In this document: positions 36,880 through 43,931 of the stretch, in pieces
Numbering within the stretch: the first letter of the stretch is position 1
Layout of the letters: the number at the start of each line of letters is the position of its first letter
Assembly (NCBI GenBank): GCA_016711485.1
Contig: JADJSX010000023.1
Coordinates: 1,505,001-1,569,000 of the forward strand
Direction: 5' to 3'
DNA: 64,000 nt
Source of the DNA: Leptospiraceae bacterium
GTDB taxonomy: Bacteria > Spirochaetota > Leptospiria > Leptospirales > Leptospiraceae
Position numbers and translations under genes: made by a program
Notes under the pieces: generated by a model
Told to the model about the DNA's origin: nothing
Seen by the model: only the letters and a program-made list of their open reading frames with translations
Databases searched by the model: none

Positions 36880-37947
36880 GTGAAAGTGAAAACAATTGTA
36901 TTATTAGTCATGCTAATATTCACACCCTCCTGTAAAAAGGCACCGGAAAAAAGTCTACTGTATTGGAAATTGTTTTACGATTCACTTGGAACGCCTGGTG
37001 GTCTTTCCCTTACTCCAACAGAAGGGAGTGATACGAACACGGGAACAAATAATTCTGGCATTGACACGATTCCACCAGTTCCTGGAAATTCCGGAAGCTT
37101 AGTCATCTCAGAAAGAAAGGCAACTTCCATGAAACTGAGTTGGACAGTGGGAGCGGATAATATAACCGATCCCACGAATATAGAATACAAAGTTGTTGGT
37201 TCTACTTCTTCCAATATAGGAATGATCGAAGAAATGGAAACAACTGGAAGTGGTAGAATACTGTTAGTCGATTGGACAAAAAATATAAGTCAGTACGCGG
37301 TTTTAGGGCTAACGGTAAATATCCAGTATTACTTCAACATTGAAATCAAAGATTCAGCAGGGAATAAAGCAATTTATGCTACGGCTAACGGGCTAACTCC
37401 CCCAGTATATGACAATATGGATGGAACAATTACGGACACAAATAGAAATGTAACTTGGATGAAATGCTCTGCGGGACAAGTCTGGAACCAAACAAATAAT
37501 GACTGTACAGGAATTGGAAATTCAGGAAATAATTACAGTGTCGGCTACTTTCAATATTGCGCAACGGCAAGTCATAGCTGTAACAATACAGGCTCTCCCA
37601 ATTGGGACTTAAATGGAAATGGAACTAGCGGACTTTGGACTTACTGCGACAATTTAGAATTAGGCGGAAGGACAAACTGGCGAGTCCCCAATCATTCTGA
37701 GTTGCTTGGGATGTATGCTGACGTTTACAGCCAATCTACTTATCAATTTTTATTTCCACAAACTGGATTAGCATTTTACTGGACAGCTAGTGCAGACTCG
37801 ACTACGCCCTATTTTCTCCATCCAAATCCAGAACAAAGAGCTTGGATTATTCACTTTCAGACAGGTATAAATTATGCCTATATCGGAAATTCAGATGGAC
37901 TAAAGACAAACAATGCGTTGCTGCGCTGTGTGACTAACGGGTTGTAG
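36880..37947 (+). CDS. DUF1566 (Lcl-type) lipoprotein
   Basis: A 355-residue lipoprotein. The N-terminus has a hydrophobic stretch ending in TPSCKK. A FN3-like domain (residues about 60-170, with VISERKATSMKLSWTVGADN) is followed by a C-terminal DUF1566/Lcl domain (DTNRNVTWMKCSAGQVW, GGRTNWRVPNHSELLGMY, NALLRCVTNGL) with several Cys. Such domains are common on leptospiral surface proteins and may bind host or matrix ligands. The GTG start directly follows the stop of the caspase-like gene, with GGAG upstream. It is the last gene of the sigma/M48/caspase operon. Confidence 0.75.
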   Translation: MKVKTIVLLVMLIFTPSCKKAPEKSLLYWKLFYDSLGTPGGLSLTPTEGSDTNTGTNNSGIDTIPPVPGNSGSLVISERKATSMKLSWTVGADNITDPTNIEYKVVGSTSSNIGMIEEMETTGSGRILLVDWTKNISQYAVLGLTVNIQYYFNIEIKDSAGNKAIYATANGLTPPVYDNMDGTITDTNRNVTWMKCSAGQVWNQTNNDCTGIGNSGNNYSVGYFQYCATASHSCNNTGSPNWDLNGNGTSGLWTYCDNLELGGRTNWRVPNHSELLGMYADVYSQSTYQFLFPQTGLAFYWTASADSTTPYFLHPNPEQRAWIIHFQTGINYAYIGNSDGLKTNNALLRCVTNGL

Positions 37948-38062
37948 GCGTTTTGACTTACGAAAGTTGAGTGATGTCCATTCAATCACAGTATAGATCC
38001 AAACCGACGTGGACGAGATAGAAAATATATTCCAACGTTTTTAACAAGCTCCTGCTTTCTTC

Positions 38063-38194
38063 TTAAAAAAGAATAACATAATCATCCAAACGAATTGTAG
38101 TGGATTTCTTTTTGGGTCGATAAAATCTTCCTCGAATTTCGCTAGAAAAATCATAGTCTGGCTTCATTTCAAAACTCTCTTCAGATTTTTTCAT
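38063..38194 (-). CDS. brnA: BrnA-like antitoxin, apparently C-terminally truncated
   Basis: A 43-residue frame overlapping the end of brnT by 14 bases. It reads KPDYDFSSEIRGRFYRP then KKKSTTIRLDDYVI, the typical BrnA/CopG-like start of a ribbon-helix-helix antitoxin. It stops right after a run of six T residues (on its strand), where the usual DDxVLxxFK helix should go on. A homopolymer frameshift or sequencing error is likely: shifting the frame there restores lysine-rich codons for a short way. It should neutralise BrnT and repress the operon. Confidence 0.6.
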   Translation of the reverse strand: MKKSEESFEMKPDYDFSSEIRGRFYRPKKKSTTIRLDDYVILF

Positions 38195-38480
38195 ACTGTT
38201 CTCTTTCATTGATAGTAGCCTCCCTTGCTGAAATAATGCGAATTACTTCTTCTTCATTTTCATCAAAATATAGATGTGCTGTAACAACCAATTTTCTTTT
38301 AGTTGTCTGCACAACAGAAATCCATCGCTCTTCAAAATAGCTAAACCGCTCATCTAAAAAAGAAATACGTAAAGGGTCATCAAAAATTTCCTTTACCTCA
38401 TAGAAGTTTACCTCATTTTTTTTTGATTGGATAAATTCTTTTTGGGATCCCATTCGAATCTCATTTCCATAAATTATCAT
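38181..38480 (-). CDS. brnT: BrnT family ribonuclease toxin
   Basis: A 99-residue toxin of the BrnT type (RelE-like fold RNase). Hallmarks are NEVNFYEVKEIFDDPL, SYFEERWISVVQTTKRKLVVTAHLYF and the C-terminal IRIISAREATINEREQYEK. The N-terminus differs somewhat from the canonical WDxxKxxxNxxKHGV. The gene order toxin-then-antitoxin with overlap is normal for BrnT/BrnA. It is an accessory stress or mobile-stability module. Confidence 0.8.
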   Translation of the reverse strand: MIIYGNEIRMGSQKEFIQSKKNEVNFYEVKEIFDDPLRISFLDERFSYFEERWISVVQTTKRKLVVTAHLYFDENEEEVIRIISAREATINEREQYEKI

Positions 38481-38646
38481 TTGTAACTACAATGTAAATA
38501 CATTTTCATAAAAACGCGAACCTCTAGCAACTTTTTGTCCTCTATGGTAAAAATCGTATCGAAGTAAGTTTTTACTGCCCTCTTCAAGTTTAAAAAATAT
38601 TTATGCAGAATGTATCCTTTTTTCTAAAATAATTATCCAACTGATA

Positions 38647-38895
38647 TTTTTTTTCTCATTTCTCCAAAACTTTGTCACTACATTACAGGAGAAAGTGTAG
38701 TGAAATACCCTTTGAAAAATCATGATTAAAGAAATATTTTTAGATTTGATTCTAGAACTATTTACTTGTACGGGTAACGCAAATCGTAAATTCATCTTGG
38801 AATTTACAGGGCAAAATTCTATTCCAGATTCTATATTTTTAAGTCGTTATGCGAAATTTAATCAACAAAGTTTCATTTCATTTAATGTCAAGTAA
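38647..38895 (+). pseudogene. decayed tandem copy of the gene at 39101
   Basis: The leader 38647-38710 repeats the leader of the intact gene (39050-39113): TTTTTTTCTCATTT, CCAAAA and TTTGTCACTAC, then CAGGAGAAAGT. In this copy the start ATG has become GTGTAG. About 165 bases of the early coding part are missing. A remnant frame (38722-38895) still aligns from MIKE(I/T)F through TG(N/D)xxR to QQ, matching the intact product. It is a duplicated gene now broken by start loss and internal deletion. Confidence 0.7.
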
Positions 38896-38928
38896 GGTAA
38901 GCCCTTAGACGAATCGAAACTTGATAAA

Positions 38929-38950
38929 AAATCCTCTTAGTAGAGGATTT
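38929..38950 (+). repeat. ATCCTC/GAGGAT hairpin, copy B
   Basis: AAATCCTCT (38929-38937) pairs with AGAGGATTT (38942-38950) around a 4-base loop. An ATG follows at 38953 but opens only a 10-codon frame. It lies between the decayed and the intact copy. Confidence 0.6.
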
Positions 38951-39100
38951 GTATGAGAAAAAATATATTAAGCTTGCATTCATAAATTATTACCTTAGAA
39001 GCAAACAAGCTGAATAAATGAAATATTTTCCAATTTTTAAAAATAATAAATTTTTTTTCTCATTTTTCCAAAATTTTGTCACTACCTAACAGGAGAAAGT

Positions 39101-39496
39101 ATGCAATACCCTGTAAGAAATAAAGTGGATGGAGTGATGTACCTACAGAAAGGGCATTTTGGAATTAAATGGAAACGATATCTGTACGCACTAATGGAAT
39201 TTGTAAAGGGAAGTTCCATTGAAGACACAGCCCATTTTGTTTCAAAAATGGTTGGTGAGAACGTTAGTCGAACGATGATTAAAGAAACCTTTCGAGTGAA
39301 TCTATTTAAAGAATTAGCAAAATTCACAGGAGATGAAAAACGAATTTCCTTTTCGGAATTTTGTGAGGCTAATTTTGTTTTTCCATCAATGCTTAACGGT
39401 CAGGATTCAAAACTTACACAACAAAAGATTATTTTATATACCATCTACCTACGAGAAGTTTTCGATTTAAAACCACCCTTGGAAATAAAAAATTGA
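39101..39496 (+). CDS. stand-alone protein homologous to the C-terminal domain of the 7TM protein at 47810
   Basis: A 131-residue protein of unknown function. Its start (QYPVRNKVDGVMYLQKGHFGI) and end (YLREVFDLKPPLEIKN) match the last 125 residues of the 470-residue membrane protein at 47810 (TYPSRNKNGFFEFSKGDFGI and YLRDVFDLKHPITSG). The FSEFCEANF / FHEYCKFHK block between them matches too. There is no membrane segment here, so this is a soluble version of an output or adaptor domain. AGGAGA sits five bases before the ATG. A broken copy lies just upstream. It could act as a diffusible partner or competitor of the 7TM protein (inference). Confidence 0.7.
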   Translation: MQYPVRNKVDGVMYLQKGHFGIKWKRYLYALMEFVKGSSIEDTAHFVSKMVGENVSRTMIKETFRVNLFKELAKFTGDEKRISFSEFCEANFVFPSMLNGQDSKLTQQKIILYTIYLREVFDLKPPLEIKN

Positions 39497-39498
39497 TT

Positions 39499-39516
39499 AT
39501 CCTCTGTGCAGGGGAT
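39499..39516 (+). repeat. ATCCTC/GGGGAT hairpin, copy C, at the edge of a repeat-like gap
   Basis: ATCCTC (39499-39504) pairs with GGGGAT (39511-39516) with one G-T pair, 2 bases after the stop of the preceding gene. The following 230 bases, to the DUF5615 gene, are non-coding and hold repeat-like pieces: a TTGTCACCTCGAA segment near 39629 (compare 59507) and GTTGAGCCTGTCGAAC near 39720. Confidence 0.5.
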
Positions 39517-39747
39517 TTGCAGGGGAAAATGGGGATTATGCTTGTAGTTATGGGTTAATGCTAAGGGTGGGATGTGGTGTAAGGAGTCTGACATTGGTAA
39601 AAGCAGGGAAAGATAGGAAGTGTTGTATCTTGTCACCTCGAAAGAACTGTAGGGATGAAATTATTTTAGGAGAAAAGGAAAATGACAATGAACAAAATCA
39701 TGATTATCCCCAAACCTGCGTTGAGCCTGTCGAACTACACCACAAGT

Positions 39748-40101
39748 TTATATAATTTGGATGTTTGTATGATTGATAGTAATAAAAAAGGATTCGCGTG
39801 TTTGGATAGCTTCAATCTTTTTTATGTAACCTGTAAAGAGTTCCAGAAGTTTTTTGTTTGGGATGTTCCCAAGTTCAATACGAATTAATTTTCGAGGAAA
39901 GTTTTTAAGAAGATGAGAATTTTTAAAATCAATATCTTTAGAGATCAAAATGTAGTCGTTTTGATCAGCAAATTCTGCAATTTTAGAATCTTTCGTATGC
40001 CATTTATCGAGAATGAAATTTACATGAATAGACTCATGACCAAGTTCCTGCAAATGCTTCGAGAGACTGTAAGGAATGTGAACATCGCAAAGAAATCTCA
40101 T
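39748..40101 (-). CDS. DUF5615 PIN-like toxin
   Basis: A 117-residue protein of the DUF5615 PIN-like family. It begins MRFLCDVHIPYSLSKHLQELGHES and carries SKIAEFADQNDYILISKDIDF, whose Asp residues correspond to the metal-binding acidic cluster of PIN RNases. It follows the DUF433 gene with a one-base overlap, the standard order for this type II-like toxin-antitoxin pair. It probably cleaves RNA when freed from its partner. Confidence 0.78.
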   Translation of the reverse strand: MRFLCDVHIPYSLSKHLQELGHESIHVNFILDKWHTKDSKIAEFADQNDYILISKDIDFKNSHLLKNFPRKLIRIELGNIPNKKLLELFTGYIKKIEAIQTRESFFITINHTNIQII

Positions 40102-40337
40102 TATGCAACTGCAAGAAGAGGCTGCGCGGAAATGGAAAGTTTGGCGAAGGTCAGTGATGCTATAATGTCTAGTTTCTCTAATTCGGGATGTTCGGCTAGA
40201 ATTTCAGCAAAACTCATTCCAGAGGCTAAGAGATCAAGAATAACTTCTACAGGCCATCTCATGCCTCTAATACATGGCTTACCATGGCAGATTTCAGGAT
40301 CAACGGTTATGCGATTAAGTAAAGTTTTCGGTTCCAT
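40101..40337 (-). CDS. DUF433 antitoxin
   Basis: A 78-residue DUF433 protein: NRITVDPEICHGKPCIRGMRWPVEVILDLLASGMSFAEILAEHPEL is the family core and resembles a small helix-turn-helix. It partners the DUF5615 protein encoded directly downstream and presumably binds and silences it and represses the operon. Length and order are as usual for this pair. Confidence 0.82.
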   Translation of the reverse strand: MEPKTLLNRITVDPEICHGKPCIRGMRWPVEVILDLLASGMSFAEILAEHPELEKLDIIASLTFAKLSISAQPLLAVA

Positions 40338-40367
40338 AAAAGAATTTTGGGCTAAGTTACAGTCCAG

Positions 40368-40439
40368 TCAAGCGAAAAAATCTCGGCTCTGGACTTCGAA
40401 CGGGATGATTTGCATTCTAACAATTCGCATTTCAATCAT
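40368..40439 (-). pseudogene. remnant of an antitoxin-like gene related to 56846-57091
   Basis: A 23-residue frame on the minus strand, MIEMRIVRMQIIPFEVQSRD and three more residues. It resembles the upstream-plus-start region of the gene at 56846-57091 (FEMRGNRMQTITIEVQNPED). The DNA is similar too (TTTGCATTCTA and TCGCATTTCAA in both). The rest of the gene is absent here. Probably a leftover from a TA locus. Confidence 0.35.
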
Positions 40440-40527
40440 ACGGAGCATAGTAAATTTTTGTGATAAAACAAGGGATAGAATAGGAATACATGGCATAAAT
40501 TTTATATAAAATGTTAGGAGAAAAAAT

Positions 40528-41211
40528 ATGAGAGAAAAAGTAAAAAGCATTCTACGGGTAATGAGTATAATCTTGATAGGATATAATATTGTAAATTGTA
40601 CATCGTTAGTTGTAAAGCCAGGTGTGCATGAACGAGTAAAAAAGATTGCGCTCATTTCAATACATAGCCCGCGGTTGATTGATACTCGTGTTAGTGGGGT
40701 CGATTATCTATTAGGATTTAATAATGACTGGGGTAAAGAAGCTTTGGACAAAGCAACTGAGCCAATGATTGATAGAATTAAGAAAGGGACAAAATTTGAC
40801 ATTATCCCTATTGAGGAAGTTGTAAAAAGCGAAACCTATAAAAAGCTACCAATTCTGGAAACTAAAACAGTTGCAACAGTCGCATCAATCGGCTTATTAC
40901 CAATAGCCACTGCTTTAGGAAATGATAAACAGTTAGGTAAATTAGCAGAAGAGTTAAATGTCGATGGAGTAATGATAATTGGAGTGGAGCCTTATCCTAC
41001 TTTAGATAAGTCCTGGCTTATATATACGACTTGTCTCGTACGAATGAAATTTATCATCGTTGAAAAGGATGGTACTCGCGGCTACTACCATTTGGAGACT
41101 TTTGAGCCAGAAAGCACACTGAAATATGATCCGATTACAAAGATGGTGGATGGTTTGATGATTGGCACTGATGCATTTATAAAGAACTGGGTAACTAAAA
41201 AAATTTATTAG
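40528..41211 (+). CDS. probable lipoprotein of unknown function
   Basis: A 227-residue protein with a signal peptide ending in YNIVNCTS, a lipobox placing the acylated Cys near residue 24. The mature part has alternating beta/alpha character (VKKIALISIHSP, GVMIIGVEPYP, LVRMKFIIVEKDGTRGYYHLETFEPES), somewhat like small outer-membrane-linked lipoproteins, but no family is recognised. AGGAG is placed about eight bases before the ATG. It is followed by an inverted-repeat element, then the gene at 41361. Confidence 0.65.
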   Translation: MREKVKSILRVMSIILIGYNIVNCTSLVVKPGVHERVKKIALISIHSPRLIDTRVSGVDYLLGFNNDWGKEALDKATEPMIDRIKKGTKFDIIPIEEVVKSETYKKLPILETKTVATVASIGLLPIATALGNDKQLGKLAEELNVDGVMIIGVEPYPTLDKSWLIYTTCLVRMKFIIVEKDGTRGYYHLETFEPESTLKYDPITKMVDGLMIGTDAFIKNWVTKKIY

Positions 41212-41213
41212 TC

Positions 41214-41338
41214 CGGTTGTCCGAACTATGATTCTTGTGATTTAGATATAACAATGATTTACCGGTAGAAGAAAAATGTTGCCACGAACAAAATCATAAT
41301 AATCACAAGAATCATACCAATCATTTCAGACAAGGTAA
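41214..41338. repeat. palindromic dispersed repeat with 16-bp perfect inverted arms
   Basis: TATGATTCTTGTGATT (41227-41242) is perfectly inverted at 41301-41316. The flanks are also roughly mirrored (TTGTCCGAAC.. and ..TCAGACAAG). A related half unit follows the gene ending at 56629 (56632-56688), sharing TTGTC.G.ACTATGAT and AACAATGATTTACC. Both sit just after a stop codon. MITE or REP-like; a terminator role is possible. Confidence 0.55.
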
Positions 41339-41360
41339 TAATAAAAAGTTAGGAGTTAAT

Positions 41361-42848
41361 ATGAAATTATCGCAATTATTTAAAAAGCTAGGAATTATTT
41401 TACTTTTTTTCGTATCAATTCTTGTTTTTGAATTATCGGCTCAGTCAATTGAAAAAAGAATTTTACTGTATCCAATGGCTGGAAATGGAGTAAAGGCAGA
41501 GGAAGCTAGTTCTATAGCGAATGATATAAGAACTAATTTAATTAATCAAGGGTATAAGTTTGCTGCGGATCCAAGGGTAGTTTTAAAATTAGCAGGCGAT
41601 AAACAAAAAATCTATGAAGAGGTTAAAGAGCTAGGAAATATTTACAGAACAGACTATATTATGCCTTGTACATTAGATAAATTAAACCAAACATATAAAA
41701 TTAACTGTGAGATTTATCATAAAATCAAAGTTGAAAATGGAAAAGAAGAATGGGAAAGTTGGGCAGGTACGGGTACTGTAAAATATGGAAATAGCTTAGA
41801 AGATTTATCGAAGAAAATAACGAATAAGACAGAGAAGGACAGTATCAGTGAGAGGTTGAAAGTTGAAGATAATACCGCAAAATCTTCCTGTAAAAATGTT
41901 AGTGGTGATTTTTTTATTAGGAGATTGAAATCTTGTTCGCAATCTAGCAAGACGCAGACAAGCGATGAGTTATATTCCAACTGCTTTGGTATACCGACAG
42001 AAACAGTGTGTGAGGCGAAAAATACTTCAGACAACTGCAGAGAATCTTGTAGGCAAAATGTCACCACACTTCTAGTATATTTTGCACTTCTAAAACAGAT
42101 TGAACAGTCCCAAAAAGAAATTGAACAATGTTACGCAAGAGGAAATTATTATTCCTATAATTTAGAAAAAAAATCATGCGAATACGCAAATCCAAATGAA
42201 GTAGCGGAAAAAGAAGCGAAAGCAAAGAAAGATTGCGAATCAAAAGCTCCTGACTACTACTGGTCTTCTTCTACTTGTAAGCTAACAGACGCAGCCGCTA
42301 TTAGGCTAAAGAAGGAATGCGAAAAAGATGAACTGGAATGGGCTGGTGACCATTGTAAAAATCCTCCAAAACCAGAACATGATGGGAGCGCATCTTGGAT
42401 TATCCCCGGACTTGGGCTTGCATTAAAGAATAGACCAATCTTAGGTATATTAGCATTTGGCGCAACAGCAGCGGCTTATTCTGATTATGCGAAAAATTAT
42501 AAAGCATATATAAATGCAAAAGAAAACTACGAATCCTTTATCCCTGTTCCGATACCTATTTTTGATATGGGATTGGTTGGTAACTACCTCTATTTTGACA
42601 TGAAATATAAAGCGTATGAGAAATCGGCTGATACAGCTTCCGACTCCGCTAATTTACTATTTTATATTTATGCTTTTCAAGTAATTCTTTCTTATAGATT
42701 AGATGCAGATTACAAATTCCTTTCCTTCTTTGAATCTGAAAGGAAAGAAGCTCTGACTTATAGAATTAATATCAAAAGAGATTCATCCTTTGGAGTTCCA
42801 AATTCGTTTGGGACATTGTATACTTTTTCATTCACTTGGGGGTTTTAA
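41361..42848 (+). CDS. secreted Cys-rich protein with DUF5683-like membrane segment
   Basis: A 495-residue protein. A signal peptide ending near FELSAQS is followed by a domain (RILLYPMAGNGVKAEEASSIANDIRTNLINQGYKF) reminiscent of periplasmic modules that estimate regulated activities. A Cys-rich helical region spans about residues 170-330 (at least 14 Cys). The SWIIPGLGLALKNRPILGILAFGATAAAYSDY module resembles the PGxGQ segments at 35608 and 61551. The protein ends in aromatic FSFTWGF, as outer membrane proteins do. The lipoprotein gene downstream overlaps by one base (TAATG). Function unknown. Confidence 0.65.
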   Translation: MKLSQLFKKLGIILLFFVSILVFELSAQSIEKRILLYPMAGNGVKAEEASSIANDIRTNLINQGYKFAADPRVVLKLAGDKQKIYEEVKELGNIYRTDYIMPCTLDKLNQTYKINCEIYHKIKVENGKEEWESWAGTGTVKYGNSLEDLSKKITNKTEKDSISERLKVEDNTAKSSCKNVSGDFFIRRLKSCSQSSKTQTSDELYSNCFGIPTETVCEAKNTSDNCRESCRQNVTTLLVYFALLKQIEQSQKEIEQCYARGNYYSYNLEKKSCEYANPNEVAEKEAKAKKDCESKAPDYYWSSSTCKLTDAAAIRLKKECEKDELEWAGDHCKNPPKPEHDGSASWIIPGLGLALKNRPILGILAFGATAAAYSDYAKNYKAYINAKENYESFIPVPIPIFDMGLVGNYLYFDMKYKAYEKSADTASDSANLLFYIYAFQVILSYRLDADYKFLSFFESERKEALTYRINIKRDSSFGVPNSFGTLYTFSFTWGF

Positions 42849-43306
42849 TGAAAACGCTAAATCAATCTATTCAAATACTAATATTGTACATGCTTATTTC
42901 TTGTGCACAGGTTCATGAAGCTAAAAGAAATAATATTTTTGATCCAGGAAGTGAAAATGGCGTCCTTTCCTATTTTCTTAACTATGGAGCCACACAAAAA
43001 ATTAACCCAACCTTTATTATAATTACAGTTGAAAATCGTTTACCTATTCATAGCTATACATTAGCTTTCAATGCTTCAGTTCAATTAAAAGCAATGGATA
43101 ATGTAAGGAATGACAAGACTTCTGAAGTTACATGGTCTTCCAGTGATACATCCATCGCAACCGTTAGTAACACTGGTTTAGTTACTGCGTTATCGCAAAC
43201 AGGCAATACTACAATAACCGCAGATCACCCTTTATTAGCAGCAAGAACTTTAACAGTAAATGTGAATGCGACAGGAACATCCGTATTAGCCAATGAAAAC
43301 AAATAA
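42848..43306 (+). CDS. Big2-type immunoglobulin-like lipoprotein
   Basis: A 152-residue lipoprotein. The lipobox is in ILYMLISCAQ. One bacterial Ig-like group 2 domain covers most of the mature part, with the signature VTWSSSDTSIATVSNTGLVTAL and TTITADHP. Ig-like lipoproteins of this kind sit on the spirochaete surface (compare Lig proteins, which are far larger). The ATG at 42848 overlaps the preceding stop (TAATG) and is preferred over the TTG at 42836. It is followed by hairpin copy D. Confidence 0.7.
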   Translation: MKTLNQSIQILILYMLISCAQVHEAKRNNIFDPGSENGVLSYFLNYGATQKINPTFIIITVENRLPIHSYTLAFNASVQLKAMDNVRNDKTSEVTWSSSDTSIATVSNTGLVTALSQTGNTTITADHPLLAARTLTVNVNATGTSVLANENK

Positions 43307-43307
43307 T

Positions 43308-43415
43308 CCATACCAAAATCCTCCGCGCGGGGGATTTATGGTAACTACTACAGTTTTTTATTTGCATTTTATGAAATACACAATTCAATGACTCGGAAAT
43401 TAGAGTGGATTGCGG
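43308..43415 (+). repeat. direct repeat unit carrying hairpin copy D
   Basis: About 105 bases very similar to 53347-53450. Both start CCATACCAAAATCCTCCGCG, continue through ACTACAGTTTT and TTGCATTTTATGAAATA, and end near GGAAATTAGA.TGGA. The hairpin is AAATCCTC (43316-43323) with GGGGATTT (43330-43337). Both units lie upstream of a lipoprotein gene. Confidence 0.65.
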
Positions 43416-43501
43416 TACTATTGAAAGAAATCAAGTGAAGTTGAAAACGAAATAATATTAAAATATTTTTAATGCAGATAAAAAATTAAAACATACAGAA
43501 T

Positions 43502-43927
43502 ATGATCAACAGGAAAACTAAACTTTCATATCATCCAATCCTTGGAAGGCTAATCAAATTATCCTATCTTACAACGATAACCGTTATACTCCAGAGTTGT
43601 GTTTCTTTTACCATTACGCAAAAAAGCGGTAAACCATTATTAATCGGAAATAATGGGAAAGAAGAATGCGAAGTAAAACACTCACAAAGGGTATGGTCAG
43701 CGTTTTATGGGGTATGGGGATTAGGTGATAAATCTTTACAAGGAGTTTCCTTTGAAGAAAACCACGTTTACCAATTTAAGGAAAAATATGAACCCACGGA
43801 AGTCCTTACAACATTGATTCTTGGTCTAGTAACTTCGGTTACAGTTAAAAAAATAGAAGTCGAAGACTGTGGCATTATCCCAGAACAAAAAATAGAAATT
43901 AAACAAATTGAAATCAAAGAGGAATAA
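43502..43927 (+). CDS. small lipoprotein
   Basis: A 141-residue protein with a long signal sequence ending in VILQSCVSF (Cys near residue 33). The mature part has two Cys and a hydrophobic stretch, TLILGLVTSVTVKK, resembling the Bor/TRL-like class of small phage- or envelope-associated lipoproteins, but similarity is weak. It heads a probable operon with the giant lipoprotein whose start lies 4 bases after its stop. Confidence 0.6.
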   Translation: MINRKTKLSYHPILGRLIKLSYLTTITVILQSCVSFTITQKSGKPLLIGNNGKEECEVKHSQRVWSAFYGVWGLGDKSLQGVSFEENHVYQFKEKYEPTEVLTTLILGLVTSVTVKKIEVEDCGIIPEQKIEIKQIEIKEE

Positions 43928-43931
43928 CAAA

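Noticed and set aside
39913..40509. 198-codon plus-strand frame
   Set aside because: It is antisense to the DUF433/DUF5615 toxin-antitoxin pair, whose families are recognisable.
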